DNA from: Calditrichota bacterium
GTDB taxonomy: Bacteria > Calditrichota > Calditrichia > RBG-13-44-9 > J042
Assembly (NCBI GenBank): GCA_013150955.1
Contig: JAADJD010000029.1
Span: 1 to 29,572, forward strand
Reading direction: 5' to 3'
DNA length: 29,572 nt
The stretch's first letter is position 1, and each line of letters starts with the position of its first letter. Positions 1 to 7,860 of the stretch are shown piece by piece. The translations under genes and the position numbers were made by a program. The notes under the pieces were generated by a model. It worked only from the letters and a program-made list of their open reading frames with translations, had not been told where the DNA came from and searched no databases.

Positions 1-102
1 TGAAAAGAAGAGAATGGTTTACGGGACTTTGGCAAAAATCCAAACAGTTTAAGTTGCCAGTTCAATTCTCTAATGCGTAATCTGGGTTTAACCCAAATAA
101 AG

Positions 103-260
103 CGTGAAACCACGAATCACGCGAATGAATTCGGAAAAAAATTAACAAAATAGCTAATATATATCCGGGAAAACATTTTCATTCTGATAGAATCAAGTGC
201 ATTTTATTATTTTTATTGGTGTTCATTCGTGTAATTCGTAGGCGAATGCATAATTTGTGT
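103..260. repeat. 160-bp quasi-palindromic dispersed repeat, copy A
   Basis: This is a full copy of the AT-rich intergenic element that recurs through the window. The left arm contains CACGAATCACGCGAATGAA and the right arm TTCATTCGTGTAATTCGTAG, which are imperfect inverted repeats of each other. Between them is a core with CCGGGAAAACATTTTCAT and then a CATTTTATT stretch. The copy ends in the family end sequence GCATAAT. There is no coding potential. A related partial arm follows at about 261-290. It is probably a MITE-like or structured intergenic element; the class is inferred from symmetry and copy number only. Confidence 0.75.
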
Positions 261-299
261 GAATTCGTGTCAGTCGTGGTCTAACGCATCGTCTTTAAA

Positions 300-778
300 A
301 AAAATCTCTATAGAGGGAAATATTCCTTGATATCCCGCAATTATTTGATATATTGCAATTGGGAGAGATAGCATACGCCATAAAGTGGGTCATTAATTCC
401 ATTTTTCAGAGATGTTTTTCTTGATCGTTCCTTGACAGGGGAGAATGATCCACCGTTCGGTCGTTCCCTGGTGTGGGAATGCTATTTCTGAACCAGCCAT
501 GGGCATGGGTTGTCTGCGATTTCTCTCACACACCCTCCAAATCATGTGAATCATTCCTGAATGGAGCAACGCATCGGGTTAGATGACGGGGCTGTTTTAT
601 CCTTTTACTCCATGACCGAATTGTTTCGGGAATGGAGATGATGCATCTCGTTTTTCACCACTCGATTAACGGGATCAGAAATCCATTCCGGATTTTTGGC
701 CCCTTTCCTATAGATTGCTGAATGATCAGCAGCGTTACCCTTAAACATCATTTAAACAAATGGTAAGGAGGCTCAGTC
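300..778. other. Gene-free leader region upstream of the S74 protein gene
   Basis: No open frame with coding character is seen here on either strand. The stretch is not part of the dispersed repeat family. A small inverted repeat, TGCTG-aatgat-CAGCA, lies near 715-730. A strong ribosome binding site (AAGGAGG) lies 8 bases before the ATG at 779. No convincing -35/-10 or -24/-12 promoter was found by eye. Confidence 0.5.
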
Positions 779-2545
779 ATGAAATCTGCCTGGAAAATGG
801 GTTGGGTGTTTTTATTATTGGGGATATCGCTGGCCCTGGCACAGATTCCCCGCGCCATCAGTTATCAGGGAATTTTAACCGATGTCAATGGCACTCCTGT
901 TGCCGATGGGGCTTACGAGTTGACCTTTCGTTTGTATGATGCGTTGAGCAATGGCAACATGTTGTGGGAGGAAAAACAAACTGTTCCGGTAAAGGATGGC
1001 CTGTTTAATGTAGCGTTGGGCAGTGTCACCCCACTGGTACTGCCGTTTGATCAACCCTACTGGCTGGGCATTACCGTGGGCAGCGGCACTGAAATGTCGC
1101 CACGAATTCCCCTGGCCGCATCGCCTTATAGTTTGAATGCCCAGTCGGTAGCGGATAGCGTCATAACTGGAGAAAAGGTCGCTGATGGACAGCTGGTTCG
1201 CAGTGTGAATGGGCTGACGGATAATGTGACCCTGGCTGCCGGTACAAACGTGAGTCTGACGCAGACGGGCCAGACGATCACCATATCTGCCACCGGCGGG
1301 GGAGATGGAGGGAATACGCTGGATGAGGCGTATGATCAGGGGGGACCGGGTGCGGGACGTCGGATTGTCGCGGATGCCGGAGCCGTTGAAATCGATGGCA
1401 CGGGTGGCCTGAAGGTTGCTGGAAGCGTGGGAATTGGCAGTGATGCGCTGACGGAGAAAGTTCGGATTGAAGGAACCGATTCTCTGGGAACGGATGATGG
1501 GTTTACGGTGGCCCGGATTCGTTTTACCCGAAGTGTTCCCGATAATATTGCGTTGAGGAACACCCGTGCTTTGGAGGTTTATTCAGTTTACGGTAGTCCC
1601 TCAGGGACATATTATGCCCCCAGGGCTGTCCAAGCAATTGTTGAGAATAATTCGTCTGCTGGTACCATAACTGAGGCCAGTGGATTTTACAGTGTAGTTA
1701 AAAATACTGGAGGAGGTGGCACCATCGAAATTGCCAATGGTTTATACAGCATTATTAGCAATCATGCAGGGGGATTAATAAAAGAAGCACGCGGGGTGTT
1801 CATTGCTTCGCCGCGGGCGTTTGGAACCATCGAAAATAATTATGGATTGTTTGTCGAGAATCAGAAAATCCCGGGGACGCGAACCTATGGCATTTATGTT
1901 GAAGGAGGGATGTCGTACTTTGCCGACTCGGTTGGCATTGGTACCGACAAGCCCCGGGGGCATCTGCACTTAAGTTCCAATGGCGATACCAAGCTCCGCT
2001 TTACCAATGGACATGACAATGATGTGGCCATCGTGTACAATACAGATAATGATGCCCTGGAATTTCGTCTGGGCGGTACGGGAACGGAAACCATGTTTGT
2101 CATTACCGATGGCGGCAATGTGGGCATCGGAAATGCCAATCCATCCAATATTTTAACCGTGGCTCAGGGGTCGATTACCGATCCCATTGCTGACGGCTGG
2201 ACCACCTACAGTTCCCGCCGGTGGAAGACCAATATTCACACCATCGAAGGGGCACTGGAAAAGGTGCGCCAATTGCGCGGGGTAACCTTTAACTGGAAAT
2301 CGACGGGTAAACCGGATATCGGCCTGATTGCCGAAGAAGTGGGGAAGGTTATTCCAGAGGTGGTGACCTATGAGGAGAATGGCCGCGATGCCCGCTCGGT
2401 GGATTATGCGCGACTGGTTGCGCTATTAATCGAAGCAGTGAAAACACAGCAGCGGCAGATCGAAGAACAGCAGGCAGCCATCCGGATGCTGGTTGAACGA
2501 ATGAATGCCATGGAAAAAACGTATCGAGTGACCCGCGGAGAATGA
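779..2545 (+). CDS. Secreted surface protein with C-terminal S74 intramolecular chaperone domain
   Basis: A signal peptide (about residues 1-22, ending ALAQ) indicates export. Residues 23-130 resemble the N-terminal region often seen on FCB surface proteins (SYQGILTD..., then a beta-rich domain). The middle is glycine- and isoleucine-rich with repeated short beta strands, as in trimeric fibres. Residues about 476-575 match the Peptidase_S74 chaperone of endosialidase tail-spike proteins: a SSRRWKTNI start, FNWK, IGLIAEEV, VDYARLVALLIEA, then a coiled coil rich in Gln and Glu. Ser478 and Lys483 have the i/i+5 spacing of the family's self-cleavage dyad, so the C-terminal chaperone may be released after trimer folding. 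The start at 779 has AAGGAGG 8 bases upstream. The next gene begins 57 bases downstream on the same strand, so the two are probably co-transcribed. The ligand or partner of the fibre is unknown. Confidence 0.85.
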   Translation: MKSAWKMGWVFLLLGISLALAQIPRAISYQGILTDVNGTPVADGAYELTFRLYDALSNGNMLWEEKQTVPVKDGLFNVALGSVTPLVLPFDQPYWLGITVGSGTEMSPRIPLAASPYSLNAQSVADSVITGEKVADGQLVRSVNGLTDNVTLAAGTNVSLTQTGQTITISATGGGDGGNTLDEAYDQGGPGAGRRIVADAGAVEIDGTGGLKVAGSVGIGSDALTEKVRIEGTDSLGTDDGFTVARIRFTRSVPDNIALRNTRALEVYSVYGSPSGTYYAPRAVQAIVENNSSAGTITEASGFYSVVKNTGGGGTIEIANGLYSIISNHAGGLIKEARGVFIASPRAFGTIENNYGLFVENQKIPGTRTYGIYVEGGMSYFADSVGIGTDKPRGHLHLSSNGDTKLRFTNGHDNDVAIVYNTDNDALEFRLGGTGTETMFVITDGGNVGIGNANPSNILTVAQGSITDPIADGWTTYSSRRWKTNIHTIEGALEKVRQLRGVTFNWKSTGKPDIGLIAEEVGKVIPEVVTYEENGRDARSVDYARLVALLIEAVKTQQRQIEEQQAAIRMLVERMNAMEKTYRVTRGE

Positions 2546-2602
2546 GAGCATTTTGTTTCACAAAAGCGGTAAAAAGCTGGCATAGCGAAAGGAGTCTTTT
2601 CC

Positions 2603-3136
2603 ATGAAAAACATATCCTTTTTTCTGATAGTTATTGGCATTTTGATTGTCCAGGGTGTCGCCTATCAACTGGTGGCCCAATATCAGGTTCAACATGGGGT
2701 TCTGGGCAATGGTGGCGCCACCGTTACCGATAGTCTGTATCGGGTGAGCAGCACAGTGGGGCAGGCGGTTATCGGTGTAGCGACGGATACCGTTCAGATC
2801 CAGCGGATGGGTTTCTGGTATGTGACCAGGGATTTGTTGACTGCGCTGGCCGAGGCGGGCGGCACCTTGCCGCGACAATTTCTGCTCCGGCAAAATTATC
2901 CCAATCCGTTCAATCCAATCACCACCATTGAATATTCTGTAGCGCGGCGGGCACGGGTGAAGATTGTGGTGTTTAATCTGCTGGGAGAGCAGGTCGCGGT
3001 GTTAGTGGATCGGGAGCACGCACCGGGGCGTTATCGGCATGTGTTCAATGGTGTTGGTTTGTCCAGTGGGGTGTATTTTTACAAAATGATTTCCCGGGAA
3101 TATGTGAAGACCCGCAAGATGATTTTGTTGAAGTAA
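2603..3136 (+). CDS. Small exported protein with type IX-style C-terminal sorting domain
   Basis: A 177-residue protein with an N-terminal hydrophobic signal (about residues 5-25). A short body of about 70 residues (VQHGVLGNGGATVTDS...) has the sequence style seen at the start of many FCB secreted proteins. The C-terminal 85 residues are a sorting domain: LRQNYPNPFNP, ITTIEYSV, then GVYFYKM and the final KTRKMILLK. The body is too short for an obvious enzyme, so the protein may be little more than an anchor or adaptor. AAAGGAG lies 8 bases before the ATG. It lies 57 bases behind the S74 protein gene and is followed by a strong hairpin terminator. Known for the family: this tail directs proteins through the outer membrane. 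The function of this protein is not recognised. Confidence 0.8.
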   Translation: MKNISFFLIVIGILIVQGVAYQLVAQYQVQHGVLGNGGATVTDSLYRVSSTVGQAVIGVATDTVQIQRMGFWYVTRDLLTALAEAGGTLPRQFLLRQNYPNPFNPITTIEYSVARRARVKIVVFNLLGEQVAVLVDREHAPGRYRHVFNGVGLSSGVYFYKMISREYVKTRKMILLK

Positions 3137-3148
3137 GGAATGAGCATG

Positions 3149-3186
3149 AAATCGCCCGGGCTGTGTCCCGGGCGGTGATTTTTATT
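3149..3186 (+). terminator. Intrinsic terminator of the S74/sorting-tail gene pair
   Basis: GCCCGGG (3154-3160), loop CTGTGT, CCCGGGC (3167-3173), with flanking AAATC and GATTTTTATTT extending the stem and giving a T-rich tail. It begins about 15 bases after the stop codon at 3136. It also marks the left edge of the hairpin-rich island. Confidence 0.8.
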
Positions 3187-3187
3187 T

Positions 3188-3224
3188 CCCGGGATTCTCC
3201 CGGTGAATCCATCCCAAAGGATGG
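3188..3224. repeat. Two short hairpins at the left border of the palindrome array
   Basis: CCGGG-attct-CCCGG (3189-3203) and CCATCC-caaa-GGATGG (3209-3224) follow directly after the terminator. They are not part of the 390-bp unit but have the same design as its hairpins: a short GC-rich stem with a 4-5 base loop. They may be remnants of further REP-like elements. Confidence 0.55.
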
Positions 3225-3279
3225 AATGAAATGGTTGCGTTTGAAAATCCCGGGTCATGTCGATGGAATACCCCGAATT

Positions 3280-4712
3280 CCCTCCGCCCCGAAGGGGCAC
3301 CATACGTTAGCCCCACGCAATGCGTGGGGAATGGGAACCACCGTTACCACCAAATCATTCCGCCCTGAAGGGGCAGAATATTTTCTGGAGGGTTTGTCCG
3401 GGTATCCCAAATTCCTGCTGAATGGAATGGCACCCATTGTTGCCATGTTTTTTTTCCGGTTGCCCTTCAGGCAACGGATTGAGGTATGGATTGGGTTTTG
3501 TTCCCCCCACGCGCTGCGTGGGGCTACCATATTTTTGTCCTTCGGACAAAATGTGGGGTGGGGCACCGGGGTATTTTCGCCGGATTGGTCATTCCGCCCC
3601 GTAAAATAGAAAAAAGGAAATTGGTCATCCCGACGCGCAGCCCCGGCGATGGGGAATGCCATTAACAACGTGTTCCCCCGCCCCGAAGGGGCGCAATAGG
3701 GTAACCCCACGCATCGCGTGGGGAATGGGAACCAACACACCAAATTATTGCGCCCTGAAGGGGCAAAATATTTTCCGGAGGGTTCATCCGGGTATCCCAA
3801 ATTCCTGCCAAATGGAATGGCACCCATTGTTGCCATGTTTTTTTCGGTTGCCCTTCAGGCAACGGATTGAGGTATGGATTGGGCTTTGTTCCCCCCACGC
3901 GCTGCGTGGGGCTGCCGTATTTTTGTCCTTCGGACAAAATGCGGGGTGGGGCACCGGGGTATTGCCGCCGGATTGGGCATTCCGCCCCGTCAAAGAGAAA
4001 AGAGAAAATTGGTCATCCCGACCGCGCAGCCCCAGCGATGGGGAATACCATCATCACCGTGTTCCCCCGCCCCGAAGGGGCACCATACGTTAGCCCCACG
4101 CAACGCGTGGGGAATAAGAACCGCCAACACCACCGAATTTTTGCGCCCCGAAGGGGCAAAATATTTTCCGGAGGGTTCATCCGGGTATCCCAAATTCCTC
4201 CTGAATGGAAAGGCACCCGTTGTTGCCATGTTTTTTCCGGTTGCCCTTCAGGCAACGGATTGAGGTATGGATTGGTTTTTGTTCCCCCCACGCGCTGCGT
4301 GGGGCTGCCATATTTTTGTCCTTCGGACAAAATGCGGGGTGGGGCACCGGTGTATTGCCCCACCGGATTGGTCATTTCGCCCCGTCAAAGAGAAAAGAGA
4401 AAATTGGTCATCCCGACGCGCAGCCCCGGTGGTGAGGAATGCCATTAACACCGTGTTCCCTCGCCCTGAAGGGGCACCATAGGGTAGCCCCACGCAGCGC
4501 GTGGGGAATGGGAACCGCCATCACCACCAAATCATTCCGCCCTGAAGGGGCAGAATAATGATAGCCCGAAGCTCATCCCCGGTTGGAGGAGACACAGACA
4601 TCACCATCCCCCCGCCCCGAAGGGGCACAATAGGATAGCCCCACGCAACGCGTGGGGAATAAGAACCGCCAACATCACCGAATTATTTCGCCCTGAAGGG
4701 GCAAAATAGGAA
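3280..4712. repeat. Left tandem array of ~390-bp multi-hairpin (REP/BIME-like) units
   Basis: Units begin at 3286, 3680, 4069 and 4463 (periods 394, 389 and 394), with a last partial one at 4614 that leads into the transposase. Each full unit has the same order: hairpin P1 (GCCCCGAAGGGGC), P2 (CCCCACGC-nnn-GCGTGGGG), P1 again about 75 bases later, a spacer of about 85 bases, P4 (GTTGCC-cttca-GGCAAC), P2 again, P3 (TTTTGTCC-ttc-GGACAAAA), then a GC-rich stretch. In unit 1, P4 is at 3459-3475, the second P2 at 3505-3523 and P3 at 3533-3551. The unit at 4463 is cut off after its second P1. All long reading frames here are by-products of the repeats. The loops share a CCTTC/GAAGG core. Confidence 0.9.
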
Positions 4713-5560
4713 AACCTAAATTTTACCACCTTAAACAAATCTTTCCATCCCAAAATTTTTATAACCACCCGTGCCCCATCGAAACAAAAAATGCACTCAT
4801 AAAACTCTAATCCCACACGTATCTTTCATCAAATTGAACACCATGAGCTTTGAGCAATTCTCGAAATTCCTCCTGAAACGATTTATAACGATGATGCTGC
4901 TCTTGATTTTGTACGTACTGAATTACATTCTGCAATAGAGATGCGCTTACGGAAAAAATGCCATAACCATTCTGCCAATGGAATTTTTTGAATTGAGCTC
5001 CTTTGGATTTTATCCATTTTGAAGAGCCTCGTTTTATTTCCTCAACCATTTCGCTGATGCTAATTGTCCGGGCAAGTTCGCAGACTATATGGACATGGTC
5101 TGATGTGCCATTTACAATGCGTGGATAACAATTTAGATTAGTGCAGATACCCGCAATGTATCGGTGCATTTCCTTGCGGATTGGAGGGAAAAGAAATGGG
5201 AACCGGTTTTTGGTGCTGAATACAATATGGACGTATACCTCTGACAAAGATTGAGGCATAACGTTCTCCTTTTGTTGATCTGTTGGGTTTTGTGAAAATA
5301 TTAAGAATTTGAGATGTTTTATGCAAGGATAGGTCGGTTTGTTGGATGGTTTTGCGGATGTTGGTCTTGATTTTTAATATTGAAACTTTGTTTTTGTATG
5401 GAAATGATATTTCCGAGGAGAAGAAGGTGGTGGTGGTGGTGGATTTAATATTGCTGCCCTACAGGCAGCGATAAAAACTAAGGATCGTTATGTTCCCCCC
5501 ACGCGTTGCGTGGGGCTGCCATATTTTTGTCCTTCGGACAAAATGCGGGGTGGGGCACCG
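4614..5560 (-). mobile_element. Transposase-bearing copy of the hairpin element (approximate limits)
   Basis: Left end: P1-P2-P1 hairpins (P1 at 4614-4626 and 4690-4702). Centre: the HUH transposase gene and AT-rich flanks. Right end: GCTGCC-ctaca-GGCAGC (5453-5469), then P2 (about 5495-5515) and P3 (about 5525-5547). The order of hairpins is the same as in the tandem units. The difference is that the spacer of about 85 bases between the second P1 and P4 is replaced by about 750 bases holding the gene. Exact ends cannot be fixed without a comparison to an empty site. Confidence 0.6.
4807..5259 (-). CDS. IS200-like / REP-associated HUH tyrosine transposase (Y1_Tnp)
   Basis: A 150-residue single-domain transposase. 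The HUH motif is His55-Val-His57 (in SDHVHIVCE) and the probable nucleophile is Tyr115 in VIQYVQNQEQHH, matching the Y1 family layout and size, so the enzyme looks intact. Such proteins cut and rejoin single-stranded DNA next to hairpins; no DDE transposase or accessory tnpB is present. ATG at 5259 with AAAGGAG 6-7 bases upstream. The gene and its flanks (4713-5452) are AT-rich, unlike the GC-rich hairpin units on both sides. Hairpins of the same family lie on each side: P1-P2-P1 at 4614-4702 and a P4-like hairpin at 5453-5469 followed by P2 and P3. This points to the gene as the mobiliser of the array. Whether it should be called RAYT or IS200 TnpA cannot be settled by eye. Confidence 0.9.
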   Translation of the reverse strand: MPQSLSEVYVHIVFSTKNRFPFLFPPIRKEMHRYIAGICTNLNCYPRIVNGTSDHVHIVCELARTISISEMVEEIKRGSSKWIKSKGAQFKKFHWQNGYGIFSVSASLLQNVIQYVQNQEQHHRYKSFQEEFRELLKAHGVQFDERYVWD

Positions 5561-6480
5561 GGGTATTGCCGCCGGATTGGGCATTCCGCCCCGTAAAAGA
5601 GAAAAAAGGAAATTGGTCATCCCGACGCGCAGCCCCAGCGATGGGGAATACCATCATCACCGTGTTTCCTCGCCCCGTAAGGGCAAAATATTTTCCGGAG
5701 GGTTCATCCGGGTATCCCAAATTCCTGCCGAATGGAATGGTACCCATTGTTGCCATGTTTTTTTCCGGTTGCCCTTCAGGCAACGGATTGAGGTATGGAT
5801 TGGGCTTTGTTTCCCCCCCCACGCAACGCGTGGGGCTGCCGTATTTTTGTCCTTCGGACAAAATGCGGGGTGGGGCACCGGGGTATTGCCCCATCGGATT
5901 GGTCATTCCGCCTCGTCAAAGAGAAAAAAGGAAATTGGTCATCCCGACCGCGCAGCCCCGGCGATGGGGAATGCCATTAACAACGTGTTCCCCCGCCCCG
6001 AAGGCAATAGGGTAACCCCACGCATCGCGTGGGGAATGGGAACCGCCAACATCACCGAATTATTGCGCCCTGAAGGGGCAGAATATTTTCCAGAGGGTTC
6101 ATCCGTGTATCCCAAATTCCTGCCAAATGGAATGGCACCCATTGTTGCCATGTTTTTTCCGGTTGCCCTTCAGGCAACGGATTGAGGTGTGGATTGGGCT
6201 TTGTCCCCCCCCCACGCGCTGCGTGGGGCTACCATATTTTTGTCCTTCGGACAAAATGTGGGGTGGGGCACCGGGGTATTGCCCCACCGGATTGGTCATT
6301 CCGCCCCGTCAAAGAGAAAAAAGGAAATTGGTCATCCCGACCGCGCAGCCCCGGCGATGGGGAATGCCATTAACAACGTGTTCCCCCGCCCCGAAGGACA
6401 ATAGGGTAACCCCACGCATCACGTGGGGAATGGGAACCGCCGTTACCACCAAATCATTCCGCCCTGAAGGGGCACAATAG
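5453..6480. repeat. Right tandem array of multi-hairpin units
   Basis: This continues the same unit beyond the transposase. Unit starts, marked by P1, fall at 5672, 5995 and 6388. The 323-bp step between the first two is shorter by about 70 bases because the P1-P2 segment of that unit is collapsed: only one P1, altered to GCCCCGTAAGGGC, remains. The next step is 393 bp. The P1 copies at 5995 and 6388 have lost one arm (CCCCGAAGGC and CCCCGAAGGAC), and one P2 at about 6411 has a base change, so the right array is more eroded than the left. The last recognisable hairpin is P1 at 6461-6473, after which a dispersed-repeat arm starts. Confidence 0.88.
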
Positions 6481-6484
6481 ACCC

Positions 6485-6545
6485 ACAAATTAAAGATATT
6501 TTTTGGATTCATTCGCGTGTTTCGTGGTTTAACCCATGATCCGGG
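6485..6545. repeat. Partial copy (one arm) of the 160-bp dispersed repeat
   Basis: TTTTTTGGATTCATTCGCG followed by TGTTTCGTGGTTTAACCCAT matches the arm that ends full copies such as the one at 27912-28072. Only this half is present. It abuts the last hairpin of the array, so the array seems to have met or interrupted an existing repeat copy. Confidence 0.65.
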
Positions 6546-6730
6546 ACAAAATCGCACGTTTCCTCAAACTCCCTCCGGCGATTCTACGCCCCCACGCTGA
6601 AATTGTCTTTTCGGTGTGAATTGTCTCCTTCCACCATTAACTTTCCCCTGCAGGCATTGGAATTAAAAAGGGGTGAACTTTAAATTTGAAATGCCGTTAC
6701 ATGAATCTTTAATCAAAATTCAGGGTCGTC

Positions 6731-7825
6731 ATGCCCATGCCCAGAACATTGCTTGGATTTACGCTTCTCATTTTACTGTTCTTACTCAGCGGATGCATCA
6801 CCCGGGTCGTCCAAACCCAGCCCTGGCCGGTTCCTGATGGAAAATACGATTCCGAATATCCGCACCAGCCGGCTTCCAAAGCGCTGGAGGAATTGCTGGA
6901 AACCGTTCACTTCCTGAACTGTGTGGCCTATTATCGGGGATACGTGTTTTCCCCGGATTCCCGATTGAAACGCCATCAGCTTACAGAAGCGGTAATCAAG
7001 GCGAATGCGGTGCAGCAGACGTTCTTCAATCACACCGCATCCGGAACGGCCACCGTGGTGTATGCCCAGGACGTTCAGCTGGCCTTGTTAACCTGCGCCC
7101 ACATTGTGGACTTTCCGGACACATTATTTACCTTCCGGACTGACGCATTCGACCAGCCCACGGAATATCTGGAAAGCATCGCCATAAAAATTCGGCAACA
7201 GAATTATATTCCCGATCTTCCCCTGGCCAACGATTTGAAGATTCTGGTCTCGGATCGCTCACTGGACGTTGCACTGGTGGGTCAAACCCTGCCGCGCCCA
7301 CCGCTCAAACCCATTCGGGTATTCGATTTTCCGGTGGGATCGGCCAGGGAATTGCAATGGGGAACGTTCGTGTACATTCTGGGATTTCCCAAAGGGCAAA
7401 AGATGGTAACCAGCGGGCTGGTGAGCAGTCCCAACCGCACGGCGCAGGGCTCGTTCCTGGTGGATGCACCATTTAATAAGGGATTTAGCGGGGGGATTGT
7501 GGTGGCCATCCGCGATGGCATTCCCAACTTTGAGCTGGTGGGCTTGATGAACTCCGTCTCCGCAGAATCCGAACTGATCCTGGTACCGGAAAAAGGCGTT
7601 TTGAAAAAGCGGCTGGTGGAAGAGAAACCCTATCGCGGCGATGTATACGTGCGCAATTTGCGCCGCATTAATTACGGGGTGACCTATGCCATCGGCATCG
7701 ATGCCATTCGGGAATTCATCTTTGCCAATCGGGAACGGTTGCAGGAAATGGGCTACGATTTCTCCCTCTTTTTCGAATCGCCGCTTCCGCGCATTACGCC
7801 ACCCGGACAAACCAAACGCAAGTAG
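6731..7825 (+). CDS. Lipoprotein trypsin-like serine protease
   Basis: Residues 1-22 form a lipoprotein signal ending LLSGC, with Cys22 as the lipidation site, so the protein is probably membrane-anchored on the periplasmic side. The protease domain shows a plausible catalytic triad: His124 in LLTCAHIVD, Asp179 in SLDVALV, and Ser253 in GFSGGIV. The Ser motif has Phe in place of the usual Asn/Asp (GNSGG/GDSGG) but keeps SGG. YILGFPKG before it is typical of the Deg/trypsin fold. No PDZ domain is seen, so this is not a standard DegP. A segment rich in charged residues (about 268-305) is inserted after the Ser motif. The start could be Met1 or Met3; no strong ribosome binding site decides it. 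It converges on the M48 gene with only 35 bases between stops. Confidence 0.82.
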   Translation: MPMPRTLLGFTLLILLFLLSGCITRVVQTQPWPVPDGKYDSEYPHQPASKALEELLETVHFLNCVAYYRGYVFSPDSRLKRHQLTEAVIKANAVQQTFFNHTASGTATVVYAQDVQLALLTCAHIVDFPDTLFTFRTDAFDQPTEYLESIAIKIRQQNYIPDLPLANDLKILVSDRSLDVALVGQTLPRPPLKPIRVFDFPVGSARELQWGTFVYILGFPKGQKMVTSGLVSSPNRTAQGSFLVDAPFNKGFSGGIVVAIRDGIPNFELVGLMNSVSAESELILVPEKGVLKKRLVEEKPYRGDVYVRNLRRINYGVTYAIGIDAIREFIFANRERLQEMGYDFSLFFESPLPRITPPGQTKRK

Positions 7826-7842
7826 GATGGGGAACGCCCATC
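7826..7842. terminator. Short hairpin between convergent genes
   Basis: GATGGG-gaacg-CCCATC sits in the 35-base gap between the stops of the serine protease and M48 genes. There is no T-tract, so its role as a terminator for either gene is only suggested by position. Confidence 0.35.
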
Positions 7843-7860
7843 GCGGATTCAGCCAGCCGG

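Noticed and set aside
3867-4448. Long open frames inside the hairpin array (193 codons here, 231 codons at 5490-6185, and others on both strands)
   Set aside because: They are made wholly of the repeat unit, have no ribosome binding sites, occur in several overlapping frames and repeat the same Pro/Arg/Trp-rich peptides. They are a by-product of GC-rich repeats with few stops.
3280-6480. CRISPR array
   Set aside because: The period is about 390 bp, the DNA between hairpins is itself repeated, and there are no unique spacers of 30-40 bases and no cas genes.
6686-6715. TTGAAA-N18-TAATCA as promoter of the serine protease gene
   Set aside because: The -10 match is poor, and it would leave a leader of only about 9 bases before the ATG at 6731, too short for a ribosome binding site.
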